From NCBI GenBank assembly GCA_014871385.1, contig CM026431.1, positions 8,991,964-9,055,963 of the forward strand: 64,000 bases of DNA. The letters run 5' to 3'. A program made the translations under genes and the position numbers. Each line of letters starts with the position of its first letter. Position 1 is the first letter of the stretch. The notes under the pieces are model-generated. The model ran no database searches. It was given only the letters and a program-made list of their open reading frames with translations, and was not told the DNA's origin. The DNA comes from Ceratodon purpureus (lineage: Eukaryota; Streptophyta; Bryopsida; Pseudoditrichales; Ditrichaceae). Of this stretch, positions 1 to 11,675 are shown piece after piece.

Positions 1-2582
1 GAACACCAATCCCTCCCAAAAACGCCACTGAACTTGCCAAAAACCGCCCCAACTTAAACTCCGAAGAAAAAACCACACCCCCAGAAGAAAAGGGGCCCAA
101 CATCGACAATCGTGGGACTCGCATTTCCTGACTCGGACGGGGAGATGCTGCGTCGACGAAGGAGCCCGGTAATGCAGGCCAAAAGTGTGCCCCCGCACAG
201 CGAGAGAGAGAATTCCCCGGGCACGCAATACCCGGGCAGGTGAACAGCAACCGCTTGAGCAGAGCAGAGCCGGGCAGTCGGGCAGCCGAAGGAACTCGAC
301 GCCGCCTGCCCCAAGGCATTTGGAGTCCACCGCTTCCCACTTTGGTGCGCTCTTAATTCCCGGCCCCCCCTCGCTCTCTTCATCCATCCATTCATCCACC
401 CACATCCATCGACCCACATGTTATCGCAATCCCAGGATAGTATACTATCCTTGTATACTATCATATGCTTTGATACACTCCCACGGCACTCCTGATATTA
501 TATCAGATCCTCCCCTGCACCGACTTGCTCCCGGGATCCCATGCCACAGTCTCTCTTTGCCTAGATCATCTAGTTCGCCTCCCTCTATCGTCTAGTTTCA
601 CAACCTGCTTCACTGTCTAGCTTCAGTCTGATCCATTTCACTGGTCTAGTTTTGGTATAGTTTTGGTTTAGTTTGGTTTAGTTTGGTGTAGTTTGGTGTA
701 GTTTGGTTTAGTTTGGGTTAGTTTGGTGCAGGTGATGATCGTCTAGAACATCAAGTTGAGAGCAAGGAGTGGTATTGCCGGTGGTGGAGTTTGGAGCTAA
801 CGTTGGGGAGTAATCTAGTATTTTTGTGACTTCGATCAGATGCGAAGGGAGCTTTGAGGTATTGATGAGGATTTATCTAGATTGAATGGGGTGATGGAAA
901 TGGGGCGTTTTGGGAGGTGGGCGGTGAGGGTGAGTGAGTGAGGGACGGTGGGAGGTTTATATTTTGGGGTGGTTTGGAGGGGTTGGTAGTTTCGGGGGAG
1001 TTCGTTTGTGGGATTCGGTGTGAGGTTTGGGAGTGTATGGACTGTAGGTCTGGGTGATCGTGGGAATGGGTTGGGGTGTTGGTGTGGTGAGAGGTGAATG
1101 TAGCGGTGTGTGGTGGTTGGCTTGTGGAGGTTGGGTAATTCGTTAACAGTGCGGTAGTTTGTCGTGGAAGTTCGCCGTCGTTTGCATTCGACTGGTGTTG
1201 TTTTGTTGGTGGTTTGAGTGTCGCAAGTGAGAATAAGGTCAGGGAGTAGAGGCGCCGAAGCGCACCGATAGATGTGTGTAATAATTTAGAAGCGTTGGGC
1301 AGTGAGTATTCTGGCCGGTGTGCATTTTGTGTCCTCTCTGTAGAGTTGTCAAGGAACTTTGGGTCGTTTTAGAGAGGATCGGTGGTGTTTGGCCGAGCAT
1401 TTTCATGTGCGCACGGATAGAAACTATATTAGTGCTTATTTAATTTTAATCAGACGCTGGCAGCCATCCCAGTAACTCGCAGCCGAAAGACGTTTGTAGC
1501 TTAAGAGCGTTCTAGGACAGTGAATAGAATCTGAAGGCGATTGCATCAGCGTAATGTACCGTATGAAGTTTATTTCACTTGTCACAGCGTCATTTTGCCG
1601 TTCACTCATCTACAGATCATTGGAATGATTTTGTTGAGGTTGAGAAAGTAAATAGTTTTTCGTGGTTCAAATTTTTTGTTGCATTAGTGACAAAATGTTT
1701 GTTGGAAGATTTTAGCTCAAAAAGCATTATGATCTGTCATTCAGGGGAGAAGTCAAGTTGTTGTTTACACAAGTTTGTTTTCTGAAGTGCAGTTCAGATA
1801 TTTTTAACGCTTGGAATGTTTTACCACCCCTAATCAGAATCTCGTATGTGATCATGGTTGGGGTTCAAATTTGAGATAGCCTGGTGATAAATGTAAAGCA
1901 CCTGCATGCAATCAGCAAATCAAGCTACTGACGAAATTTAGGGCTACGATGTTTTTGCATCGATCAAACAATTCATAATAAATTTGGGAAATGGCCTGCA
2001 GGTGCATCTATGGCCGGATAGTTGGTGTGAATAGCTGGCAATTGAGTGGAATAACGTCAAACCGCGGCTGTGCAAGAATGTGCGCTGATGGTATGGATGG
2101 ACCTGTGAGCACAATGAAGCAGACTAGCCACCGGGGCACCTCGCAATCGTCTTTTTCTTCCGGTACTTTTCTATTTCTACATGAGTAGGAAAACGTTGCT
2201 TGAACTGTTAGTGAGCATAGGGTAGTAATTCCTCAATCATAGTCGACTTTACAATGCTTTGTAGAATTGAGCACATAGTGCTGGGGAGCGACATATTCGG
2301 GCTCGGTCAAACTTACCAAGTGGGCCTAGTGGGCTTTCCAAGTTGGTGCAGTGAATATTGAATATCTCTGGTAGAATCAAATAGTTTCTCTCGGATTTTG
2401 AAAATCCCGTACGTGCGGGCCTAAGCTCTGTCTCTTCTCTTCATATGCAAGGATCGACTGCAGGATCTGGCTCATGTTCTTCAGCTCGAATTATGCATTT
2501 TTAGGGAAATTTCAGTTCTAGATCTCTAAGTGAGATTGTGAAAGGTCTGAGTTTTGTTGTGGCGAATTTTTGATGTCTAGGG
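1..2582. other. Upstream region of the bHLH gene, no coding gene seen
   Basis: No open frame here has recognisable protein features. The first 600 bases are C-rich and contain TC-rich stretches. From about 600 to 1300 the plus strand becomes G/T-rich, as is common for plant 5' UTRs and first introns. The region probably holds the promoter and untranslated exon(s) of the bHLH gene that starts at 2583, but I cannot place a transcription start or a splice site with confidence. Confidence 0.4.
651..731. repeat. Decamer tandem repeat, GTTTGGTKTA type
   Basis: About eight imperfect copies of a ten-base unit (GTTTGGTTTA / GTTTGGTGTA) run head to tail. It is a simple minisatellite in the presumed 5' leader or promoter of the bHLH gene. 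Confidence 0.8.
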
Positions 2583-4061
2583 ATGGGAGCTGTAGATGAA
2601 GAAATCTCGGTCATGTTACAGAGCAACCATGCGAATATGCGACAGTCCTCGCTCACGGGGGTGATGGCACCCGCAGTCTCCGCGCCTCTTGACCATCTCG
2701 CAGCCTATCATTACGCCATGTACCCTCCAGGTTACGCAGGCAACAACGCTCGCCCAGTTGCTCCGATGCAACGGACCAGCCCTGGGACTATGGCACAAGG
2801 CTCCACGGGACCTGCTCATGTGAGACCACCTCCGGTGCACCGGGGATCTCCTCCGCAGAGTAGACGTAGCCCGGGGTTCAACTTAGAAGAGAAATATGTC
2901 CTCGAGGCTAAGAGCGAAGTCTTGGACGCCAGCGCCATGCGCAACGGCGTCTCGTACGGTGCCGTGTACGAAAATTCCGGCCCTTCCATGCTGCACCGTT
3001 ACCATTCGGCTCCGGCGACCACGTTCCTGGCGGAGATGAACGAGCCGGGACACCTAAACAACACGGTCATGGCTGGGTTGTATGGGGATGGCGGGCTCAC
3101 TTCCATCAGCGAGAACATGGACATGGAGCGCGTGGGCGGGAACGGAAATACCTCGAGTTACAACGACTATGAGCACTACATGGCGCCGGAGAATGACTTC
3201 GCCCGTCGCCTTGCCTTCCCCGCCAGCCTTTGCAAGGAGGAGGCCACTTCTGGAAGCTTGTTGCGTCAGTCGAGCATGCCGTCTGTGGGGTTGTCGCATC
3301 TGAACACCTCAATGCTGGACAGGATGGCGGAAAACGGCTCCGACAAGAGCAGCTCGAGAAATTCAGATGATAACAACCATCTCATCAACGGCTACACGGC
3401 GTCCATGTACTCGCAAGATGACTATCTATGGAAGTCCCCCACCAGTCCAGGTAAGGGATCACATGCATACACATACCCGAAACAGATAATTTGTTTCCGC
3501 AGTCTAGAATTCACGGAGATAGTGGGCATGATAATTTCTGTTGTTTTGTTTCTGAATTTTGTTTTGGTTATATGGTGTAATTCAGCCAAGAGGCAACGGG
3601 GACTGGAAGGCGAGAGTGAGACATCGAGCGGGTCAGCGGACGGGTCGACATACCGGAACGGGCACCACGGCGGGCTAGTGCGCCACATGAGCTTGCCGTC
3701 TCCGACGTGCGGGCCCAGCAGCCCCGGGGTGGAAGGCAACTCGTTCTCCGCCGTGCCGATGCGGACTCGCGCCAAGCGGGGGTGCGCGACCCACCCGCGC
3801 AGCATTGCGGAGCGCGTCCGGAGGACGAAGATCAGCGAAAGGATGAAGCGGCTACAGGACCTGGTCCCGGACATGGACAAGCAGACCAACACCTCCGACA
3901 TGTTAGACGAGACGGTAGAGTATGTGAAATCCTTGCAACGCAAAGTGCAGGAGCTCAATGAGACTGTTGCCCAGCTCCAAGCCGCCGCCGCTAAACACAG
4001 CAACTCCAACACGAATCTAGAATTAAGGCATGGCAATGTTGCCATGGATGCATCTGGCTAG
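2583..4061 (+). CDS. bHLH transcription factor, FBH-like (subfamily IX)
   Basis: Nuclear DNA-binding regulator. The model joins 2583-3450 and 3586-4061, giving 447 residues. The bHLH domain lies near residues 354-415: RGCATHPRSIAERVRRTKIS forms the basic region, followed by helix 1, the loop with DKQTNTSDMLD, and helix 2. The motif CATHPRSIAERVRR and the DKQTNT loop are typical of the FLOWERING BHLH (FBH1-4) / bHLH122-130 group, known in Arabidopsis as CONSTANS and drought regulators. After helix 2 a leucine-rich coiled stretch and a short tail follow. The long N-terminal part is Ser/Pro/Gly-rich and probably disordered. The ATG at 2583 is the first in frame. The single intron splits codon GCC (Ala), giving SPTSPAKRQRG. 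The domain call is strong; the function in this organism is inferred. Confidence 0.9.
   Translation: MGAVDEEISVMLQSNHANMRQSSLTGVMAPAVSAPLDHLAAYHYAMYPPGYAGNNARPVAPMQRTSPGTMAQGSTGPAHVRPPPVHRGSPPQSRRSPGFNLEEKYVLEAKSEVLDASAMRNGVSYGAVYENSGPSMLHRYHSAPATTFLAEMNEPGHLNNTVMAGLYGDGGLTSISENMDMERVGGNGNTSSYNDYEHYMAPENDFARRLAFPASLCKEEATSGSLLRQSSMPSVGLSHLNTSMLDRMAENGSDKSSSRNSDDNNHLINGYTASMYSQDDYLWKSPTSPGKGSHAYTYPKQIICFRSLEFTEIVGMIISVVLFLNFVLVIWCNSAKRQRGLEGESETSSGSADGSTYRNGHHGGLVRHMSLPSPTCGPSSPGVEGNSFSAVPMRTRAKRGCATHPRSIAERVRRTKISERMKRLQDLVPDMDKQTNTSDMLDETVEYVKSLQRKVQELNETVAQLQAAAAKHSNSNTNLELRHGNVAMDASG
3451..3585 (+). other. 135-nt intron of the bHLH gene that is open in frame
   Basis: The intron starts GTAAGG after CCAGTCCAG and ends TAATTCAG. 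Its length is divisible by three and it contains no stop in the bHLH frame, so both spliced and retained forms encode full-length proteins. If retained, it would add 45 residues including a hydrophobic run beginning IVGMIISVVLFLNFVLVIW. Confidence 0.75.
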
Positions 4062-5109
4062 ATTACAGAATCACGGTGGGTCTCCACTAATTGGAGGGAG
4101 TTGGAAGTAACACGATGATCTGCTTTTATCTCAAATGGGTACAACTTTTTCTGATACTGATCCTAGTAATCTTGCCAGTGTTTCCATGGAAACATGCCTC
4201 GCTTAGGAGCGATCAGTGCCAGACAGGGAACACTTTGAGTGTAACATATTGCAATGAGGCTGGAATTAACAGTCTAGAATCTAGATAGTGAAGTAGGAGG
4301 GTTCGTCTTGAATGAAGTGATTGGATTCTGAACGCCCCTTTGGAAGAAGATTTGTACGAATGATCTTTAATCACGAGTTGTAACACTTCTCACGGTTCCC
4401 TTGGAGGCGATTCCCACTGAGTGTGCATGACAACGGGAAAGCTTCTCTCACCTATGGAAGCAAGATTTTGACCTTTATATATGATATTCTGAAGCAAGTG
4501 TAGTTGTGTGTTGTGTGAATGGTTTGATTGTTTAGGGTTGCAACTAGATTGGTGTACTGCCAAACTGTGGTTATCACCTTTAGTACTGAGTATTTTCAAG
4601 TTGATGATCTCATGAGTGACTGATTCTTTTTGCAACTTTTCAAATAGATTTTCTGCTGTTACAGAGGATCGACACGCTGCTTAGTAGATTGACTAAAATT
4701 TTAGAGTACTTTAATAAAATTCCAGCCAAATTTCGTTTTGAGCAACACTTGGACCAAATGAATTCTGCACTGACTCTGCACATACTATTCTTGTGAAGAC
4801 AGGGCCATGTACAGTACATATGACGCTCGCTGCAAGGTTTCTGTACATATCGAATCTACAGTAGGGGTACAAGGTCCATACAGAATTTTTTAGGCTTGAA
4901 ATTTCAGTAAAGTGTGTAGGAACTTTGAGGAGTTGTATGAGGTAGAAAAATGAAAATTTCGAAACCAAAAGTTCTGTTGGAATCATAGAGAAGAAAGCTT
5001 TATAATTACGAAGAACATGTACATGTATTTACTCAACACCTCATTTTGCTCTATTCTATCACACGAATACAAAGTGGCCCATATTTTGGAGATTTACCAG
5101 ACCTACATA
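4062..5109. other. 3' UTR of the bHLH gene and intergenic DNA
   Basis: The stretch follows the bHLH stop and runs to the stop of the convergent kinase-like gene. It should contain the 3' ends of both transcripts. Short ORFs here show no domain features. Confidence 0.5.
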
Positions 5110-6483
5110 TCAAGCCCTAAGAAACTCCAGACACTTTGTAGCAGTTGGCCTATGGTTTGGATCCTGATACAAGCATTTCTCCATCAAACCTTGAAGCTTC
5201 GCATCCAGAATAATGTGTGAGGTTTTCAAAAGGTACCCAATGCCCCAGATGTCAACCATGGTATCATGACTCCCAATTGTCATCTCCGGAGCATGTGAAT
5301 TGGCAGCTAAATCGTGGCTCTCAAAGCAATCTTTCGTCCTTATTGCCTCGTCGAGATCCACCAGTACCCATTTCTCAGCATTATCCCGGTCACGAAGGAC
5401 ATTATCCCACCTGATGTCTCTGTGCATAAATCCTTCTCTGTGCAACCACTGTAGTGCTTCACACAAACATTCGAGACAAGCTATCAGTTGACCATAGTTG
5501 TTAGGTTTTGCAACCACTTCCTTCTTCACCACAATAGCTGACTCTAGATAGCGTCTATGCAGAAGACGTTCCACATTTGGACAAGATGACGTCGCCTCAT
5601 AGACAGCTGCAACTCTCATGTACAAAGCCGCATCGGGATATTTCTTCTCTACCGTGTTCCCACATGGACGAATAATTTTCCCACTTCTCCCCCGAATGAG
5701 AGGCATATCAGACTCTTCATTCTCTCTTAGGCAAACAAGTTCCATTGTTTTCAGCAACTTCGCCAGATTCATGCAGGCTATGACAAGCTCAAGTCGATCC
5801 GCTGCCCTCGATGTATCGAATAGAATGAGCTCCTTGCATATTATCTGGGATTCTCCAGATGGATTCACAACCATATGTAGCGCACAGAATACCACTAGAC
5901 AAGCCCTTGTATAGTACGCCATGAGAAATGGAAGATGCTTATGTGTCCAGTCCAATTTCGAAAGCAATTCATCTCTTGGATCCCCAGGAGTTGTAGGGCC
6001 TTTCTCTTCCCCTCTCCACAAAGCATAGCGATGGAAACAAAACCTAACAACCTTGTCGGGCCTACATCCATTAGCAGCCCCTACACTAGACCTGTTTCGC
6101 TCTGCTAGCCAAGGACCTTCATAGAAAAACCTAAGTGGTTCCTCAATAACAGTGTCCCAGAAGTGGCGGAAAGATTCTTCTGTATCAGCTGTAGGTGCAG
6201 GCATTGGAGGCTCCAGAATAAGATTGACAAGCTTACAAATTTTGTCACACTCTTCAGGATGAAAAGATCGTTTGAACAACTTGTCCCTGTTCATCGGCAA
6301 AGAGTTCCACATCTCATAAATGACGGGAAAGCGTAAGCCTTCCTCCAATCCAGTTCTCAAAAGCCCCGGGAGCTCATCCACCTCGCAAAGTTCCAGAGTC
6401 TGCTCAACTATGACCTTTCGAATGCTTAAAGCCTTGTCAACTGTCCAAACATCAATTTGACCACTTTTAGGAAAGAAAACCAA
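5110..6483 (-). CDS. Protein kinase-like protein, 5' end unresolved
   Basis: An uninterrupted 457-codon frame ends in a eukaryotic protein-kinase catalytic region. Visible motifs are HRDIRWDNVL (residues 354-363; catalytic Asp356, Asn361), VLVDLDEA (373-380) in the place of the DFG loop, HAPEM (397-401) as the APE motif, DIWGIGYLL (411-419) and HRPTA (444-448). A glycine-rich loop and the N-lobe lysine are not evident; the first 280 residues match no domain I recognise. The frame upstream opens after an in-frame TGA and carries no ATG before residue 58 (6312), so translation starts there or in an upstream exon. DLD instead of DFG may alter Mg binding. It could be a divergent active kinase or a pseudokinase. 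Substrates are unknown. Confidence 0.7.
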   Translation of the reverse strand: MVFFPKSGQIDVWTVDKALSIRKVIVEQTLELCEVDELPGLLRTGLEEGLRFPVIYEMWNSLPMNRDKLFKRSFHPEECDKICKLVNLILEPPMPAPTADTEESFRHFWDTVIEEPLRFFYEGPWLAERNRSSVGAANGCRPDKVVRFCFHRYALWRGEEKGPTTPGDPRDELLSKLDWTHKHLPFLMAYYTRACLVVFCALHMVVNPSGESQIICKELILFDTSRAADRLELVIACMNLAKLLKTMELVCLRENEESDMPLIRGRSGKIIRPCGNTVEKKYPDAALYMRVAAVYEATSSCPNVERLLHRRYLESAIVVKKEVVAKPNNYGQLIACLECLCEALQWLHREGFMHRDIRWDNVLRDRDNAEKWVLVDLDEAIRTKDCFESHDLAANSHAPEMTIGSHDTMVDIWGIGYLLKTSHIILDAKLQGLMEKCLYQDPNHRPTATKCLEFLRA

Positions 6484-7660
6484 ATCGCACCAGAAGGTTC
6501 AGAAGAAAGAGCTGAACGAAAAAACATGCTACATGCTACAAAAACCCCAAAAACTCTGGATTTGACAAAACATACCTGTGGTAGCTCCAAAGTCGGAAGA
6601 GCCAGCAACATTTGCAAGTGGACCTGCATGACACACTTGCGAGAGCGTCAGGAACCACCTCTGTCAATGCAGTTACGTTCCAAAACACGAAGAGGCTATG
6701 TATCTGATTTCATGACTTTTCAATCTCTTTGCACATCCCTCACCATCTGCAAATATGTCCAATTTTGTCCAAGAATAAAACAATTGAAACAAGCCGGACA
6801 TTGTTGGATACACGATGCTAAGTGCCACACACGACGGTGGTGTAAAGAGTTACTCATGCTAGCAAACTGGCTGACCTTTGATAAGGAAACCAATTGACTG
6901 GCTCACCACGAAAGCATCTATCAGTAAGCATAGGTTAAGTAACAAGTAAGCATACCAGAGTCATCTCACAGATCTCACACTTTCTAGTCCACTTTTCAGG
7001 AAAGAAATCTCACCTGCAGAATTGTCGCGTTGACGAAGGGCAAGAAGAGATGATCTCACAGCATCATCGTCTCGCCTGTCCATGCTTCCAAACGAAAATT
7101 CAAACGCAATCCTCGACGATGTTGAAGTGGAACCTGAAACAAAAAGCAGACGAGATTCAACAACGAACCACCGAATCTCACAAAACATGTTAGAAGACAT
7201 TGAACCCAAACTCCAGCAAGAGATAACAAAAGCAACAGAGATAAGCTCACGATACAGTATTACGCATCCAACCTGGCCAGCCTCCCACCTCCCAACCAGA
7301 TCGAAACGAGATCACATATATTATCAGACCAAACAAGATCTTAACAAAAATCCATATCGATGACAATAACCATGCATGTCGATCGAAGAACCAAACCAAA
7401 TGACAAACGGAAACACAGCAGCCTATCCGCAGCCGTTCCATTACGAACTCCAGAACCTGGAAAAAAACTTACACTTCAGAGGAAAAAAACTCGGAGCTAA
7501 ATCCAAGACGCCCACCGAACTCTGCAAACTCGACGATACTCCGAGTCCTCCACGCTCCCTCTCCGCGCTCCGACGTGATTTCTGCAGAGGAATTGTGTAA
7601 CAAACCTCCCACAGGCTTGCCTCCAACCCTCACAAATATTGCCACATTGATCAATTGGCC
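6484..7660 (-). other. Possible 5' exons and introns of the kinase-like gene
   Basis: Minus-strand splice signals suggest exons here. One candidate spans 7133 to 7014: it is preceded by TTTTTGTTTCAG, followed by GTGAGA, and has an open Ser-rich frame with the segment MDRRDDDAVRSSLLALRQRD. A second candidate lies near 6620-6576, preceded by TCATGCAG and followed by GTATGT. I could not join these in phase to the kinase frame, so the model stays open. Confidence 0.35.
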
Positions 7661-9142
7661 AATCCTGTTTATGTGACACTACTCAAATCTAATCAAATGA
7701 AGAGAAAAAATGAAATGAAATCACATTGTTTGAGCGGATATGGCGTTAAATACTTCACAACATGTTATCATCATACACTTTTGTCATCTAAATATAGAAT
7801 ACGTTAATTCTTATGCACCTCATTAAACATAGAATGGTCACTGCATCTGAACTTGAGTTCTCTAACTCTTGTGCACATGTTATCATTCTGGAGTGGTTTA
7901 GTTTCAGTGCACTAATTATAGAGTTGTTTAAGTCCAGCACACATGTTCTAAACTTAGAGTTGTTTAACTCTAGTCCATCCATCTTCAACTAGGAGTTGTC
8001 TAGTTCTTTTCATCCTTTGTTTAAATTAGAAGATTCGATTTCAATCTTAGGAAAGAAATTGGATAAACACCAAAGTATAATTAAAAAGCAATGATTGGTC
8101 ATTTCAGCAATAATGTGATTATTGCCAAACTTGCCTAAGAACTAAACTTGTTAAGTAAATATTCTAGTAATACAAACCTCATTCATTCAATAAAAATACT
8201 TAGTTATGAATTACTTTCATTTTTTAAAAGGTCAATAAAGAATAAGATTGTGAAGAACAAAAATTGACATCAATAAGAATACATTAGAAGGACAATTAGG
8301 AAATTTGGATTTGTGATATCCCACTCCATTCTCCTATCCCTAGTGATAAACTTTGCCCTCATCTTAATGGAAGGGGAACCTCTAAGTAGGCATCCATTGG
8401 TGGGGGTTTTAGAGAGCACAACAATAATATTAATATTCATGGTTTAAAAGAATTTAAATTTTTAAATTGAAAAAAAAGAAATAGATTTTTTCTAAAATAA
8501 CTAATATGTAGTCTTTATTTCCCAAAATAAATTTAAACTTCTAAAAGGGGGTCGTAGCCTCTAAAATTAAAAATAAGGAAAGAATGAAGAGTTCCGTTAT
8601 GAAGATGAAGGCGAGATATAGTGTGCTTTAATGTCAGCACATTCATTCACCCTTGAATTTTTATTTTTTTTGGGAAAAATAAAGCTCGTCTCCAAAAAAT
8701 TTATTTTTTTAGTTTTATTTTTTTTAAGAAATAATTACTACAAATAACCTTACATTGATTAAAAATAGAAAATATCACTTAAAACAATTTCTCATATTTT
8801 TTTTCCACAAATTTTTATTTATTTATTTATTTATAGAATTATCTATGAACGAACGTGCTATCGACGTACAGTATTATCATGTGCTTCACCATGTGAAAGC
8901 GTGATGGGCCGCTCTAACTACCTCGTCCACCACCATCACCGGCATCGAACGCGAGGAATGCCGGGCCCAAAGTCCAGCCCCGTCCTGCCCACCGTACCGC
9001 TGCACACCCAGGCCCTGCACACCCTGCCTAAACTGGCGCCCCTTCCTTCTTCATTCCCCGCGAGGAATGCCGGCCTCATGGCATCCCCCTTCAATTCATC
9101 ACTTCGTCTTCGTCTTCTTCGACTTCACTGTGCTCTCTGGCG
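7661..9142. other. AT-rich intergenic region and upstream region of mevalonate kinase
   Basis: No gene is visible. The sequence is strongly AT-rich up to about 8850, with an (ATTT)n run at 8814-8834. It then turns C-rich just before the mevalonate kinase start, as expected for a promoter and short 5' UTR. Confidence 0.5.
8814..8834. repeat. (ATTT)n microsatellite
   Basis: Five tandem TTTA units in AT-rich intergenic DNA. Confidence 0.85.
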
Positions 9143-11403
9143 ATGGCGATGGCGATGGCGATGGGCGCACCCCGGGAGCAGCTCCGAGTGGACGCCAGGG
9201 CGCCCGGCAAGGTCATTCTCAGCGGCGAGCACGCCGTCGTGCACGGCACTTCCGCTGTCGCCGCCGCGCTCGGCCTCTACACCACGGCCACCATCCGCCC
9301 CGGTACCAATCTCTCTTCCTTTCTCCGCTTAGGGTTTGATTACATCCTCCATCTCCCCGTGCATTCTGCGATCCGGATTCGATCGAATGCGATCGGATGT
9401 TGCCATTGATTTGCGTTTCATTTCGTTCTCTGTGAATGCGGGCATTTTGAGATCGGGTGTGTGGATGAGCGGGATTTATTTATTTATTTTTTAGTTTGGT
9501 TTTTGAGAATGGTGATGGTTACTGTGTGTGGTGATGTGCGTGAGTGATTTTGTGTTGGCAATGGTGAGGCTCTGTGTTGTTGGATTGCTTGCATTTTCAC
9601 TTTTTAATTGACCTGTCGGTGAGTTTTGATTGGGATGATGTGTATTTTGTTCGTGGTGAGTAGAGGACAATGAGAGTCGAGGATGAGGGTGGATTTTCGG
9701 TGTTTGAGGAGGTTGAGATCGTGTTCTTGTTTGGATTGGATTGCGGGTGTGATTGGTGTTGCGTTTTGCAGGGGTGGATGATGGCTGTGTGCTTGACTTG
9801 CCACAGCTTGGAGTGAACTTGAAATGGCCTCTGAAGGTGATAGAGGAGATTGTTACGCAAGGTCACTTGTTGGATCCCAAGCCCGCGCATGTTGCTTCGT
9901 ATGCGGAGTCAGAATGGCCACAGTTGGGAGCGTTTGTGGAGCAGCAGCTTGGATTGCACGCTGTGAAAGGAGCTGATGCAGCTGTGACAGCTTTTTTGTT
10001 CCTGTATACGTCAATCCTTGGGTAAGAAGCTTGCATGCGTGGTGTGAGTGATGGAAATTACCTAGAATCGTTGTGAAACAGAGTTTAAGGAGGTGCACAG
10101 ACCTTGTATTTGGGTTTCGGTTTTTGGGAACATGTGGTGACATGTTTGCACAGTCCTCACAGCGGATTTTTTGCTATTCTGTGTAATGATTGCTCGACTT
10201 GTTTGTAAGGAATGTTCATTTCGTGCAGGATTTTTTTACCTTGAACACACGCGCTTGTCTGAATTGGGGGTGGGCTAACAGAGATTGAACCTCAGTTTGC
10301 AGCCCGTAACGGTGCGAGTGACGTCTGAGCTGCCAGTGGGCGCTGGCTTGGGATCCTCGGCTGCCTACTGTGTTGCTTTGTCAGCTGGTCTTTTGGCCTA
10401 TTGTGGCGAGATTGATTTGCCACAAGAAAATGGCGCAGACAGGAAAACATGGATTGATGTAAACGAAAAGAAGATAGACTTGGTGAACAGATGGGCATTT
10501 GAAGGGGAGCGTATCATCCACGGGCGTCCTTCTGGCATAGACAATACAGTGAGCAGTTTTGGTAAGATCTCTACATGATTTTGAAATTTTGATTTGTTTT
10601 TTAGGTTTTCTTCAGGTTTCGGTTTTTTGTTCAATGTTTCGTTTAGCTGACATGGCTGCCATTCAGGTTATGTGGTGAAGTTCAAGCAAGGCCAGATCAC
10701 GCGTTTGCACACACAACTGCCACTAAGAATGCTCCTGACCAACACTCAAGTTGGAAGGAACACCAAAGCCTTGGTGGCAGGAGTTGGGGAGCGTGCTCTT
10801 CGTCATCCAGCAGCCATGGGTGCAATCTTCAAAGCCATCGATGAGATTGCAGAAGAAGTTGTGACCATACTGCTAACGCCATCTGAGAACAGTGGAGGTG
10901 AAAAGAAAAAAGGTGAGGAGATCGTGTCCACCGAGGAATGTGGACCTCACCCTGTCTTCAAAACGGAGCAAGAAGTCAGGCTTCAGGAGCTGGTGGAGAT
11001 GAACCAGGGCCTCTTGCAAGGCATTGGTGTTAGTCACCTATCTATTGAGTCGATCTGTCAGATTACTGCATCTTACAGATTACAGTCGAAGCTTACGGGA
11101 GCCGGTGGAGGTGGCTGCGTCTTAACTCTTTTACCACACAGTATCCTCCCACGAACCTTCTAATCTAGAGATTGAATTGCTTTTTTGAAGTGTTGTGGTG
11201 TATCTTGTCAATTCTATTATCAGATTCTCCGATCCTAGTATTGCTGTTCCTGGTTCTGTGCTCGATCCTTGACAAGTTATTCAGAATTGTCCTCCACATC
11301 GGTGGAACTGGTGAAAGTAGACTTGGAAGCCAAAGGCTTTTCCTGCTTTGAAGCTGTGATCGGTGGCAACGGAGTGCAAGTCAGTTGTCAAACATTAAGT
11401 TGA
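9143..11403 (+). CDS. MVK: Mevalonate kinase (GHMP kinase family)
   Basis: Phosphorylates mevalonate with ATP in the mevalonate route to cytosolic isoprenoids. Exons by GT-AG and phase: 9143-9302, 9772-10021, 10296-10561, 10667-11140, 11285-11403; 422 residues (plant enzymes are about 380-400). The three GHMP motifs are present: APGKVILSGEHAVVHG near residues 20-35 (Lys23), the phosphate loop LPVGAGLGSSAA at 149-160, and LTGAGGGGCVLTLLP near 368-382. VGRNTKALVAGVGE and the C-terminal IGGNGVQV also fit the family. The reading starts with four ATGs in an ATGGCG repeat, so the exact initiator among them is uncertain. All phases close exactly on the stop. An insertion rich in Lys/Gly/Glu lies in exon 4 after TPSENSGG, which explains part of the extra length. 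Confidence 0.93.
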
Positions 11404-11499
11404 ATCCCTCTTTGACCATCTTATCTGATCAAGCAAGCAGTGACATCTTTCTCCTGTAGCGACGCGTGTCTAGACCGATTTGCAGCAGCCTTCGAAGGG

Positions 11500-11675
11500 C
11501 CGTAAAAGGTTCTGCCACAATCTCATCGATGGCCATAAAAATGGTACCTGTGACTGCTGGATAACGAAGGACATGCTCTCCTGCTACTGCCATCAGAGCT
11601 TCGGCATTCCTTCCAACTTCCGAACTTTGCTGAGAAGTGTTTTCGGGTCCTAAGCTGTGCTGTGAAGGTCGACAA
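11500..11675 (-). pseudogene. Inverted, decayed copy of part of mevalonate kinase exon 4
   Basis: Read on the minus strand, this stretch encodes GRNAEALMAVAGEHVLRYPA followed by VTGTIFMAIDEIVAE. It aligns with the mevalonate kinase exon-4 segment VGRNTKALVAGVGERALRHP followed by AAMGAIFKAIDEIAEE. The nucleotide match includes AAGTTGGAAGGAA and GCCATCGATGAGATTG. Upstream the copy needs a frame change to stay aligned, and a stop follows soon after, so it is not a working gene. It sits about 100 bases after the functional gene, tail to tail. Confidence 0.75.

Noticed and set aside
185..595. Open frame of 136 codons at the left edge
   Set aside because: Pro/Ser/Arg-rich, matched by an equally long antisense frame, no domain; typical of C-rich noncoding DNA.
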